Assembly (NCBI RefSeq): GCF_001514195.1 | Contig: NZ_KQ948744.1 | Coordinates: forward strand, 248,001-312,000 | Reading direction: 5' to 3' | From: Streptomyces griseorubiginosus | GTDB lineage: Bacteria > Actinomycetota > Actinomycetes > Streptomycetales > Streptomycetaceae | Length of the DNA stretch: 64,000 nucleotides | Position numbers and translations under genes: made by a program | Shown: positions 24,241-31,922 of the stretch, piece after piece | Numbering within the stretch: the stretch's first letter is position 1 | How the letters are laid out: every line of letters starts with the position of its first letter | The notes under the pieces: model-generated | What the model saw: only the letters and a program-made list of their open reading frames with translations | Database searches by the model: none | Told to the model about the DNA's origin: nothing

Positions 24241-24969
24241 CTCGTCGCCCGCACGCGCGCGCGTGCCGTCGAGACCCTCACCCTCGACTCCCCGCACAAC
24301 CGCAACGCCCTGTCGGCGGCCCTGGTGGGGGAGCTGGCCGCCGCGCTGACGGACTGCGCCAAGGACCCCGACGTCCGCGCGATCGTCCTCACCCACACCG
24401 GCACCACCTTCTCGGCGGGCGCCGACCTCAAGGACCCCCCGCACCCGGACGCCCTGGTCGGTCTCCTGCGCCGGATCGTCGAACTCGGCAAACCGGTCGT
24501 CGCCCGTGTCACCGGACACGTCCGCGCGGGCGGCCTCGGCCTTCTCGCCGCCTGCGACATCGCCGCCGCGTCCACGGAGTCGACGTTCGCCTTCACCGAG
24601 GTACGGATCGGGGTCGCCCCCGCGGTCATCTCCCTGACCCTGCTGCCCCGCACCGACCCCCGCGCCCTGGCCCGCCACTACCTCACCGGCGAGCGCTTCG
24701 ACGCTGCCGAGGCGGCCCGCATCGGCCTGGTGACGGCGGCCGGCGACGACGTGGACGCCGTACTCGAACCGATCCTCGACGGGTTGCGCCGGTCCGCACC
24801 CGAGGCCCTGGCGGAGACGAAACGGCTGCTCACGGCTAGGGTGCTGGAGACCTTCGACCGGGACGCGGCCGCCCTGACCGCGCTCTCGGCCCGGCTGTTC
24901 GCCTCACCGCACGCGCGCGAGGGCATGACGGCCTTCCTGGAACGACGGGATCCCTCATGGACGGTGTGA
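24193..24969 (+). CDS. Enoyl-CoA hydratase/isomerase family protein
   Basis: This protein of up to 258 residues has a crotonase fold: NRNALSAALVGELAAAL about residue 37, the oxyanion-hole segment TFSAGADLKDP about residue 74, and HVRAGGLGLLAACDIA about residue 108. It should hydrate an enoyl-CoA from the operon's dehydrogenase or carboxylase. The second typical catalytic Glu region (FTEVRIGVAPAVIS) is present. Translation may begin at the ATG at 24193 (ATGA overlap with the ligase) or at the duplicated ATG at 24214. The last 13 nt overlap the TetR gene. Confidence 0.93.
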   Translation: MTAGGTPMTAQGKPTTLVARTRARAVETLTLDSPHNRNALSAALVGELAAALTDCAKDPDVRAIVLTHTGTTFSAGADLKDPPHPDALVGLLRRIVELGKPVVARVTGHVRAGGLGLLAACDIAAASTESTFAFTEVRIGVAPAVISLTLLPRTDPRALARHYLTGERFDAAEAARIGLVTAAGDDVDAVLEPILDGLRRSAPEALAETKRLLTARVLETFDRDAAALTALSARLFASPHAREGMTAFLERRDPSWTV

Positions 24970-25625
24970 CGACGATCGGCGACCGGGCGGAACGCGCGCC
25001 CAAAGAGGCCAGGCAGGCCAAAGAGGCCAAGCAGGCCAAAGAGGCCAAGCAGCCCAAGCAGGACCGCAGCCGGGCCACCCGGCAGCGGCTCCTGGAGGCC
25101 GCCGTGTCCTGCCTCGCCGAACACGGCTGGGCCGGGTCCACGGTCACCGTCGTCGCCGAACGCGCCGGAGTCTCCCGAGGCGCCGCCCAGCACCACTTCC
25201 CGACGCGCGAGGACCTCTTCACCGCGGCCGTCGAGTACGTGGCCGAGGAACGCTCCACAGCCCTGCGCGCCCTGTTCCCGCAGGGCGCGGCCGACGACCG
25301 CCGAGCGGTGATCTCGGCCCTCGTCGACCTCTACACCGGCCCCCTCTTCCGCGCCGCCCTCCACCTCTGGGTGGCAGCCTCCAACGAGGACCAACTGCGC
25401 CCTCAGGTGACGGAGTTGGAGGCGAGGGTGGGCCGGGAGACCCACCGGATCGCCGTAGACCTACTGGGCGCGGACGAGTCCAGGCCGGGCGTCCGGGAAA
25501 CGGTCCAGGGCCTCCTGGACATGGCGAGAGGCCTGGGCCTCGCCAACCTGCTCACGGACGACGAGGCCAGGCGGGACAGAGTGGTGGCTCAGTGGGCAGC
25601 ACTACTGAACGAGGCGCTGCTGTAG
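24957..25625 (+). CDS. TetR/AcrR-family transcriptional regulator with Lys-rich repeat N-terminus
   Basis: This 222-residue regulator has a TetR helix-turn-helix at about residues 40-90 (RQRLLEAAVSCLAEHGWAGSTV, then RAGVSRGAAQHHFPTREDLF). A C-terminal ligand domain ends in GLANLLTDDEARRDRVVAQW. Before the HTH lies an unusual 18-residue repeat of KEAKQA type encoded by three 18-bp units (25002-25055), probably a disordered basic arm. It is the last gene of the catabolic operon and the best candidate to bind the GCAAGC palindrome at the operon promoter. Its ligand is presumably an acyl-CoA of the pathway (inference). Confidence 0.92.
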   Translation: MDGVTTIGDRAERAPKEARQAKEAKQAKEAKQPKQDRSRATRQRLLEAAVSCLAEHGWAGSTVTVVAERAGVSRGAAQHHFPTREDLFTAAVEYVAEERSTALRALFPQGAADDRRAVISALVDLYTGPLFRAALHLWVAASNEDQLRPQVTELEARVGRETHRIAVDLLGADESRPGVRETVQGLLDMARGLGLANLLTDDEARRDRVVAQWAALLNEALL

Positions 25626-25630
25626 CTCGT

Positions 25631-25660
25631 TCAGGGGCGCGGGGAACTGCGCGACAAGCC
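25631..25660 (-). repeat. Type-A dispersed repeat after the TetR gene
   Basis: A copy of the CAGGGGCGCGGGGAACTGCG unit lies 5 nt after the TetR stop codon, between convergent genes. Confidence 0.85.
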
Positions 25661-25700
25661 ACGAATCACCCGCAGCCGCCCACGCTCCTGAAGCACCCCT

Positions 25701-26813
25701 TCAGTGGGCGATCCCCCCATACCCCTCGATGTCCTGAGGACTCCGAGCCGCCGGCCCCACATACCGCGCAGACGGCCGCACCAACCGCCCCGTCCGCTTC
25801 TGCTCAAGAATGTGCGCCGACCACCCCGCCGTCCGCGCACACGTGAACATCGACGTGAACATGTGCGCCGGCACCTCCGCGAAGTCGAGCACGATCGCCG
25901 CCCAGAACTCCACGTTCGTGGCGAGCACCCGGTCCGGCCGCCGTGCGTGCAGCTCCGCCAGCGCCGCCTTCTCCAGCGCCTCGGCCACCTCGAACCGCGG
26001 CGCCCCCAGCTCCCGGGCCGTACGGCGCAGCACCCGCGCGCGCGGGTCCTCGGCCCGGTACACCCGGTGCCCGAACCCCATCAGCCGCTCACCCCGGTCC
26101 AGCGCCTGCTTGACCCACGCCTCCGCGTCCCCGGTCCGCTCGATCTCCTCGATCATCCCGAGCACCCGGGAGGGCGCACCACCGTGCAGCGGCCCGGACA
26201 TGGCACCCACGGCCCCGGAGAGCGCGGCGGCGACATCCGCGCCGGTGGAGGCGATCACGCGCGCGGTGAAGGTGGACGCGTTCATGCCGTGCTCGGCGGC
26301 CGAGGTCCAGTAGGCGTCGACGGCCGCGACATGCTTGGGATCCGGCTCCCCGCGCCAGCGGATCATGAACCGCTCGACGACGGACTGCGCCTTGTCGATC
26401 TCCCGCTGCGGCACCATCGGCAGCCCCTGCCCGCGCGCCGACTGGGCGACGTAGGACAGGGCCATCACGGCGGCCCGGGCGAGGTCGGCGCGCGCCTGCT
26501 CGGCGTCGATGTCGAGCAGCGGCTTCAGCCCCCACACCGGGGCCAGCATGGCGAGCGCCGACTGGACGTCCACGCGGATGTCCCCGGAGTGCACCGGGAT
26601 CGGGAACGGCTCGGCGGGCGGCAGACCCGGGTTGAAGGCGCCGTCGACCAGCAGCCCCCACACGTTGCCGAAGGAGACATGGCCGACCAGATCCTCGATG
26701 TCGACGCCCCGGTACCGCAGCGCGCCGCCCTCCTTGTCCGGTTCGGCGATCTCCGTCTCGAACGCGACGACTCCTTCGAGACCAGGGACAAAGCCGGGGT
26801 CGAGGTCGGACAT
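25701..26813 (-). CDS. Citrate synthase (actinobacterial type 2)
   Basis: This 370-residue protein begins MSDLDPGFVPGLEGVVAF at the ATG at 26813. Catalytic-region motifs are present: AEHGMNASTFTARV (about residue 185), GPLHGGAPSRVL (about 220) and GFGHRVYRAEDPRARVL (about 261). The position of the usual catalytic Asp (NVDFY in well-studied enzymes) reads NVEFWAAIVLDFA, that is Glu. Related actinobacterial 'citrate synthase 2' proteins share this layout, so true citrate synthase activity is likely but not proven; a methylcitrate or citryl-type function is possible. It is divergent from pdxH. Confidence 0.9.
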   Translation of the reverse strand: MSDLDPGFVPGLEGVVAFETEIAEPDKEGGALRYRGVDIEDLVGHVSFGNVWGLLVDGAFNPGLPPAEPFPIPVHSGDIRVDVQSALAMLAPVWGLKPLLDIDAEQARADLARAAVMALSYVAQSARGQGLPMVPQREIDKAQSVVERFMIRWRGEPDPKHVAAVDAYWTSAAEHGMNASTFTARVIASTGADVAAALSGAVGAMSGPLHGGAPSRVLGMIEEIERTGDAEAWVKQALDRGERLMGFGHRVYRAEDPRARVLRRTARELGAPRFEVAEALEKAALAELHARRPDRVLATNVEFWAAIVLDFAEVPAHMFTSMFTCARTAGWSAHILEQKRTGRLVRPSARYVGPAARSPQDIEGYGGIAH

Positions 26814-26943
26814 CAGGCGGCTCCTCATGATGCGTACGACGGATGACGCCACGATAACTCCGAGTGTCACCTTTGGGGAGTCATGCGGCACTCAGTGCCA
26901 CCAGCAGTCGGCGCCGCCCTCGGTGCGGGAGGCATCCGTACGG

Positions 26944-26949
26944 CAAGAT
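26944..26949 (+). promoter_or_regulatory. -10 box of a leaderless pdxH transcript
   Basis: CAAGAT lies 6 nt before the GTG at 26956, placing the transcription start on the first base of the start codon. The -35 is not well conserved. Confidence 0.45.
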
Positions 26950-26955
26950 GACCGG

Positions 26956-27627
26956 GTGACCGACGCAGCACACGCCGTCTTCCCGGATCCCGCCTCCATG
27001 CGCGAGCAGTACCGCGCGGAGGGCCTCGCCGAGACCGACCTGGCCGCGACCCCCGTCGCACAGTTCGCCCGCTGGTTCACGCAGGCGGCCACCGAGGCGC
27101 ACCTCTTCGAGCCGAACGCCATGGTCGTCTCCACCGCGGATGCCCAGGGGCGCCCCAGCTCCCGCACGGTGCTCCTGAAGCAGTTCGACGAACAGGGCTT
27201 CGTCTTCTTCACCAACTACGACTCCCGCAAGGCACGCGACCTCGCGCAGAACCCGTACATCAGCCTGCTCTTCCCGTGGCACCCCATGGCCCGCCAGGTC
27301 ATCGTCACCGGCGTGGCCTGCCGCACCGGCCGCGACGAGACCGCCGCGTACTTCCGCACCCGCCCGCACGGCTCCCAGCTCGGCGCCTGGGCCAGCGCCC
27401 AGTCCTCGGTCATCGAGACGCGCGAGCAGGTCGACACCGCCTACGCCGACCTCGCCGCCCGCTACCCCGAGGGCGAACAGGTCCCGGTCCCCCCGCACTG
27501 GGGCGGCTTCCGGGTGGCGCCGGAGACGGTCGAGTTCTGGCAGGGCCGCGAGAACCGCCTCCACGACCGACTGCGGTACGTGGCGGAACCGGACGGCGGC
27601 TGGCGGGTGGAGCGGCTCAGCCCCTGA
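26956..27627 (+). CDS. pdxH: Pyridoxamine 5'-phosphate oxidase
   Basis: This 223-residue FMN enzyme oxidises pyridoxamine or pyridoxine phosphate to PLP, which SerC and other enzymes need. Diagnostic segments are SSRTVLLKQFDEQGFVFFTNYDSRKA (FMN/PLP binding, about residues 73-98), RQVIVTGVACRT, and the C-terminal FWQGRENRLHDRLRY with the substrate-binding Arg residues. The GTG at 26956 is chosen because homologues begin a few residues before DPASMREQYRAEGL and the -10 box abuts it. Confidence 0.95.
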   Translation: MTDAAHAVFPDPASMREQYRAEGLAETDLAATPVAQFARWFTQAATEAHLFEPNAMVVSTADAQGRPSSRTVLLKQFDEQGFVFFTNYDSRKARDLAQNPYISLLFPWHPMARQVIVTGVACRTGRDETAAYFRTRPHGSQLGAWASAQSSVIETREQVDTAYADLAARYPEGEQVPVPPHWGGFRVAPETVEFWQGRENRLHDRLRYVAEPDGGWRVERLSP

Positions 27628-27686
27628 ACCGGCGGCCGGTCGGGCGGCTTGCGGGCGCTACGGCTGCCCGACCACTGCCTGCGGGA

Positions 27687-29117
27687 CTACGCCCGCCCGA
27701 CCACCCCACCCAGATCCAACGCGGAAGCGATCCGCACCGCCACATCCTCCGCGTACACCGCGTCGCTCCGCTCGAACTGTCCCCGTCCCGCACCCCGCAG
27801 GAACGTCACGACACCCAGTGTCCGCCCCCGGCTGCGCAGCACCGCGCACAGCGCGTGCACCACGTCCGAGGGCCACTGGCGGGCCTCGGCCCACTCCCGG
27901 GCCCGGTCCGCGGGCACCGACCCGACGCTCGCCCGCACCGAACCGATCCGGTCCACGCACTGCAAGGCCGGATGCCCCTCGCCGTAGCGCACCGGCAGCC
28001 CGGACGCGCCCGACAGCAGACTCGGCCCCGGCGCCCCGGAGGGAGTCGAGGCCACCCGCACCAGCCGGACCGGGCCCGTCTCCTCCCCGTCGGCCACCGC
28101 ATCGCCGGCCACCCGGTCGATCAACGCGTGGTCGGCGAACCCGGCCAGCGCGAAGTCCAGGTGCACGACCGCCGCCTCGGCCGGGTCCTCGCACTCCGCC
28201 GCCGCCCGGGCCGCCCGGTGCAGCTGGTTCGTCCGGAACCGCAGCAGGGACGCCTCCTGCTCGGCCTGCTTGGCCTCCGTCACGTCGTTGAACAGCCAGC
28301 CCACACCCAACGGCACGGGCTCCTCCGCGAGCGGCGAGGCCAGCCGTACGAACCCGCAGCGCCAGCAGCGCCGCCGCTCGCCGTCCGGGGTCCGCACCGC
28401 GACCCAGATCTCGGCCGGCGCGGGCGGGGCGCCCTCGGCCAGCACATGGGTGAGCGCGCTCTCCAGCTCCTCCACGCCCTGCGCGAGCAGCTCCCCGAGG
28501 GGCCGCCCCAGCACGGACGTACGACCCACGCCCAGGGACCGCGCCGCGTGCGCGTTCACCACGGCGGGCCGCAGATCGGCGTCGACCAGCACGACACCCC
28601 AGGACGCGTCCTCGAAGAGGGCCTCGCTCAGTGCGATGGACCGCTCCAGGTCGATCTGCGTGTGCACCTCGCTGAAGGCGCAGTACACCCCGGCGGGCTT
28701 GCCGTCCGGCCCTCGCACGGCCGCGGACTGGGTCCGCACCAGCACCCGGCCGCCGTCCTTGGTCAGCAGCGCGAACTCGTGCACCTGACGGCCGGGCGCC
28801 TGCATGGCGGACATCAGCCGCCCCTCGACCTCCTCGGCGTCCGCCGGCCGTACGGCCCACCCCGCGAACCCGTGCCGCCCCACCGCCTCGGCGGAGCTCC
28901 AGCCGAGGATGCGCTCGGCCTCGCGGTTCCAGTGGGTGACGACGCCGTCCGCGTCGAAGGCGCACAGGGCCGCGTCCATGCCGTCCAGCAGCGCGGCGAG
29001 CAGATCCGATCCGCCCGAGCCGTCCTGGCCCTCCGGGCCGGGTCCGTCGGGACCCAGCTCGTCGGTGGTCCCACTACGCCGGGAAGCACTCACCTGGACC
29101 CCCTGCCAGCCGCTCAC
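27687..29117 (-). CDS. PAS-PAS-GAF sensor protein without a recognisable output domain
   Basis: This 476-residue protein has a first PAS domain at about residues 38-155 (LDGMDAALCAFDADGVVTHWN). A second PAS follows at about 162-285 (ALFEDASWGVVLVDADLRPAVVN), ending in the usual LFNDVTEAKQAEQE helix. A GAF-like domain lies at about 300-465 (ARAAAECEDPAEAAVVHLDFA; GRTLGVVTFLRGAG). In many Streptomyces homologues such modules lead into a PP2C/SpoIIE phosphatase or a kinase, but here the protein ends after GAF. It is cytoplasmic; signal and partner are unknown. The first 35 residues are Gly/Ser-rich. Confidence 0.87.
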   Translation of the reverse strand: MSGWQGVQVSASRRSGTTDELGPDGPGPEGQDGSGGSDLLAALLDGMDAALCAFDADGVVTHWNREAERILGWSSAEAVGRHGFAGWAVRPADAEEVEGRLMSAMQAPGRQVHEFALLTKDGGRVLVRTQSAAVRGPDGKPAGVYCAFSEVHTQIDLERSIALSEALFEDASWGVVLVDADLRPAVVNAHAARSLGVGRTSVLGRPLGELLAQGVEELESALTHVLAEGAPPAPAEIWVAVRTPDGERRRCWRCGFVRLASPLAEEPVPLGVGWLFNDVTEAKQAEQEASLLRFRTNQLHRAARAAAECEDPAEAAVVHLDFALAGFADHALIDRVAGDAVADGEETGPVRLVRVASTPSGAPGPSLLSGASGLPVRYGEGHPALQCVDRIGSVRASVGSVPADRAREWAEARQWPSDVVHALCAVLRSRGRTLGVVTFLRGAGRGQFERSDAVYAEDVAVRIASALDLGGVVGRA

Positions 29118-29210
29118 TCACCATCAATTCAACTCGAACGTGACGCAGCACACACCGGGTTCCCGCAAGATTGAGGGAATCGTTGTACGCCGGAAACGTG
29201 CCGAATCCCC

Positions 29211-29669
29211 CTAAGGTGCCCACCTGCCCTGCTCCAGCCGCAGGTCGACCCACTCGTCGCTCTCGCCGTCCAGTACATACCGGTCGACCTCGACGAACCC
29301 GCGCGCCCGCGCGAACCGGGTGCCGTCCTCGTTGACGGCGAGCACGCATGTCTCGATCACCCGGGCGCCGAGCAAACGCGCATGATCAAGACCCTTCTCG
29401 TAGAGGGCGGTCCCGAAACCCCGCCCCCGGAAATCGGGCAGCACGCGCGCGATGACGGTCGCGACGGCGTCGTCCCCCTGCGGCGGCCGCACGGTGGAAC
29501 ACCCCACGAGCGTGTCCCCGAGGTAGGCGTTCTCCAGCCGATTACGCCCGACCCGCTCTCGCACCTCCGCGATCCCCATGGCAGCAGGCGGAACGATCAC
29601 GTTGTGCACATACCGCCACTCCTCGGCCATAGCGTCCCCGACAACGGGCTCGATCCGCAGGTCAGTCAT
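29211..29669 (-). CDS. GNAT-family N-acetyltransferase
   Basis: This 152-residue GNAT domain has the acetyl-CoA site motif ARVLPDFRGRGFGTALYEKG (about residues 90-109) and the C-terminal element FARARGFVEVDRYVLDG. It begins at an ATG directly before TGACCTGCGG. It is monocistronic. Its upstream region (29670-29904) separates it from the IscB locus; apart from low-GC patches I see no gene there. Confidence 0.88.
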   Translation of the reverse strand: MTDLRIEPVVGDAMAEEWRYVHNVIVPPAAMGIAEVRERVGRNRLENAYLGDTLVGCSTVRPPQGDDAVATVIARVLPDFRGRGFGTALYEKGLDHARLLGARVIETCVLAVNEDGTRFARARGFVEVDRYVLDGESDEWVDLRLEQGRWAP

Positions 29670-29904
29670 GAGTCCCCCTCCGCGCGGCCAGCCGCTCCAC
29701 CCGCTCCGACTCCATGCGCAAAACGCTACCTGGACACCCGCTCGAAGATCCCGAAAAACTGTTCGCCCTGATCACCGGTGCCATAGCGGCAAGATCGGCT
29801 GAATGTTCGACTATTCCGGGTTTTTAGCACCTATGAGCGCCTTCTGGTGATTCGACGGATCAGCCGCAGCTCGATCGCTAGCGTCTCAGGCAACCCGGAC
29901 GCGC

Positions 29905-30245
29905 GAGGTCAGTCGCTCCCCGACCGCGAGGTCGTCGGCTGACCAGCCCCAGTCATCACGATCCGAGGATCAAGGAGGTGCCCTTGATGACTACGTTTCC
30001 TGTAGGTGAGCAGACCCACCTGGCTGTGCTTCCTCAGCAGCCCGCTCTGGAATCCGTGGGAGCAGACACCCCTGGGAGCAGGGACGAAACGGCTCACGGA
30101 CACCCCGCCGCTGTGCGGGGCACCGGCAGGGAACATGGGCGAGGGGAGACCGGCGGGCTCGGCACCGGAGTCCGCCGGCGTCACGCCAAGAACGTTGCCC
30201 CGGCAGCGAAGGCGGCAGAGAACAGGAGCGGTGACGCTCCTCCGC
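29905..30245 (+). ncRNA. Candidate omega RNA (HEARO-type) guiding IscB
   Basis: Directly upstream of the iscB core lies about 340 nt rich in stable hairpins, where HEARO/omega RNA is found in known IscB loci. Stems seen by eye: 29907-29912 with 29939-29944, enclosing CGACC-GCGA-GGTCG (29921-29934, a GNRA loop); 29969-29975 with 29982-29988; 30004-30008 with 30017-30021; 30022-30026 with 30038-30042; 30053-30063 with 30092-30100, enclosing 30070-30073/30080-30083; 30103-30108 with 30115-30120; an 11-bp stem 30150-30160 with 30168-30178; and a 7-bp stem 30224-30230 with 30235-30241 closed by a GUGA tetraloop. In this family the guide is at the 5' end, so it would be the roughly 16-20 nt before 29907. 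The limits are estimates, and no covariance model was run. Confidence 0.72.
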
Positions 30246-31651
30246 ATGATCAGTCCTACGCGGGCGGCGTCGGAGCGGGTCGGGTCTTCGTCATCTCCAG
30301 GGACGGGCACCCCCTCATGCCCTGTCATCCCGCCCGCGCCCGGGAACTCCTTGGCAAGGGCAGGGCGGTGGTCGCTCGGCAGGTGCCCTTCGTGATCCGG
30401 TTGAAGTACCGCACGCTCGCCGAGTCGGAGGTCGACGGCCTGTGCTTGCGTATCGATCCGGGCTCCAAAGGGACAGGCCTCGCTCTCACGGACGAGAAAC
30501 AGGAGACCGACGCGCAGGGAGGATCGTTCACCGGCAGGCGAGGGTTGGTGTCGGTCGAGTTGCGGCACCGTGGTGAACAGATCCGGCTGTGCATGAGGCA
30601 GCGTGCGGGCTACCGGCGAAGACGCCGCTCCGCCAACCGCCGCTACCGAGCGCCGCGGCCGGACAACCGGTCCCGTCCGGCGGGTTGGTTGCCGCCCTCT
30701 CTGCGCCACCGTGTCGACACCACATACGCCGTGGCATCCCGTCTCTGCCGCTATGCGCCGGTCAACGAAATCCATGTGGAAAGCGTGGCTTTCGACGTCC
30801 ACGCCATGAGCGTCGGCAGACCCCTCGCCGACGTGGAGTACCAACGAGGAACCCTGGCCGGGATCGAGGCCCGGTCCTACCTGCGCTCCAGGTGGGAAAA
30901 CGCGTGCGCCTACTGCGACGCCACGGATGTGCCCCTGAACATCGAGCACCTCACCCCTCGCAGCCGAGGGGGCTCGGACCGTATCTCCAACCTCGTCCTA
31001 GCCTGTGTCCCCTGCAACAGAGCCAAGGGCAGCATGCCCGTCGAGGGTTTCCTCGCCGACCGCCCCGACCGCCTCGCGAAGATCCTCCGGCAAGCCAGGA
31101 CACCGCTCGACGACGCTGCCGCGATGAACGCGACCCGCTGGCAGCTCCTGGAGAGGGTGAGGGTCCTCGGCAGACCGGTGAACCCCTGTTCAGGTGCGCA
31201 AACGCACTGGAATCGCGATGCGATGGGGTTGGGCAAGACGCACACGGTGGACGCGCTGTGCGTCGGAGCCATGGACCACGAACGCGGTGACGCGATCGTT
31301 CGGCTCCCCGACCGGGTGCTGGTCGTCAGAGCCACTGGGCGCGGCTCGTACGCACGCACCACTCCGGATCGGTTCGGGTTTCCGCGGTTGCGCCGGTCCC
31401 GCGTCAAGCGCCACTTCGGATTCGCCACCGGCGATCTCGTACGGGCCGTCGTGCCCCTCGGCAAGTGGGCAGGCGTGTGGACAGGGCGGGTCTCGGTCCG
31501 CGCCACAGGACGGCACAGCCTCACCGCGACGGAGGGCAGGATCGATGTCTCCCACCGGAATCTGCGACTGCTGCAGCGGGCCGACGGCTACGGCTACGCC
31601 TTCCGGCCCGAGGGGGCCCGTCAACATCTGGGAAAACCGGTTGAGCCGTGA
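29987..31651 (+). CDS. iscB: IscB RNA-guided nuclease (RuvC plus HNH, Cas9 ancestor family)
   Basis: The open frame gives 554 residues from the ATG at 29987. The IscB core begins about residue 99: RVFVISRDGHPLMPCHPARA (PLMP domain), RuvC-I RIDPGSKGTG (Asp157), Arg-rich bridge helix (about 204-231), RuvC-II HVESVAFD (Glu265), HNH CAYC...IEHLTPRSRGG...SNLVLACVPCN (His321, Asn335, Asn344; zinc cysteines 307, 310, 340, 343), RuvC-III THTVDALCVG (His419, Asp422), then a C-terminal basic target-interaction domain. Every catalytic position is intact, so both strands of a target could be cut. Residues 1-98 are unlike other IscBs and are read from the candidate omega RNA. No start codon other than in-frame GTGs at 29978, 30026, 30056 and 30113 lies before the PLMP motif. 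AAGGAGG (29972-29978) is an ideal ribosome site for 29987. Confidence 0.93.
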   Translation: MTTFPVGEQTHLAVLPQQPALESVGADTPGSRDETAHGHPAAVRGTGREHGRGETGGLGTGVRRRHAKNVAPAAKAAENRSGDAPPHDQSYAGGVGAGRVFVISRDGHPLMPCHPARARELLGKGRAVVARQVPFVIRLKYRTLAESEVDGLCLRIDPGSKGTGLALTDEKQETDAQGGSFTGRRGLVSVELRHRGEQIRLCMRQRAGYRRRRRSANRRYRAPRPDNRSRPAGWLPPSLRHRVDTTYAVASRLCRYAPVNEIHVESVAFDVHAMSVGRPLADVEYQRGTLAGIEARSYLRSRWENACAYCDATDVPLNIEHLTPRSRGGSDRISNLVLACVPCNRAKGSMPVEGFLADRPDRLAKILRQARTPLDDAAAMNATRWQLLERVRVLGRPVNPCSGAQTHWNRDAMGLGKTHTVDALCVGAMDHERGDAIVRLPDRVLVVRATGRGSYARTTPDRFGFPRLRRSRVKRHFGFATGDLVRAVVPLGKWAGVWTGRVSVRATGRHSLTATEGRIDVSHRNLRLLQRADGYGYAFRPEGARQHLGKPVEP

Positions 31652-31818
31652 CCCATGGGTTCTTAGGGTGGGTCGTACCGAAGAAGGGAGGTGGTTCGGA
31701 GCATGTATGCACACCGGACGTCGGAGGTGGCTGCGGGCTAGGCCCGTCACCCACCGAGTGCGGTGCCGGACCAGCGTGTACTAGATGCACGCAGCCGGCC
31801 AATTCAACGCAGTCACCC

Positions 31819-31890
31819 GACCCGCGAGCTCGCCGGTAACGTCCGGCCGGCTCCCCCGCCGCAAGGTGGAGGGACCCGAGCTCGCGGGTC
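31819..31890. terminator. Large inverted repeat between iscB and the convergent gene
   Basis: There is a perfect 14-bp inverted repeat (31819-31832 with 31877-31890; arm GACCCGCGAGCTCG) around 44 nt that holds a smaller GCCGG/CCGGC hairpin. It separates convergent genes and may act as a bidirectional terminator. It could also be the structured right end of the IscB element. The rest of 31652-31922 shows no gene. Confidence 0.5.
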
Positions 31891-31922
31891 GTCTGCGTGT
31901 GGGGGATACCTGTCGAGCCCCG

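Larger units (their letters stand above)
29905..31651 (+). mobile_element. IscB-omega RNA unit, probably a non-autonomous IS200/IS605-type insertion
   Basis: IscB genes and their upstream omega (HEARO) RNAs are carried by IS200/IS605-superfamily elements. Here the RNA candidate and iscB are complete and adjacent, but no Y1 transposase (tnpA) is present within the window, so mobility would need help in trans. The limits given are the RNA and gene limits. The true ends are not determined: the left end should coincide with the start of the RNA scaffold near 29905, and the right end lies somewhere between 31651 and about 31800. The neighbouring genes show no sign of interruption. Confidence 0.6.

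Noticed and set aside
29987..31651. The HNH gene considered as Cas9, TnpB or a group II intron/homing endonuclease
   Set aside because: It is too small for Cas9, and the PLMP motif, split RuvC with bridge helix and internal HNH identify IscB. TnpB has no HNH, and there is no reverse transcriptase.
31648..31839. Small 63-codon plus-strand frame after iscB
   Set aside because: Cys/Gly-rich content without a ribosome site or a recognisable family. It runs into the inverted repeat.
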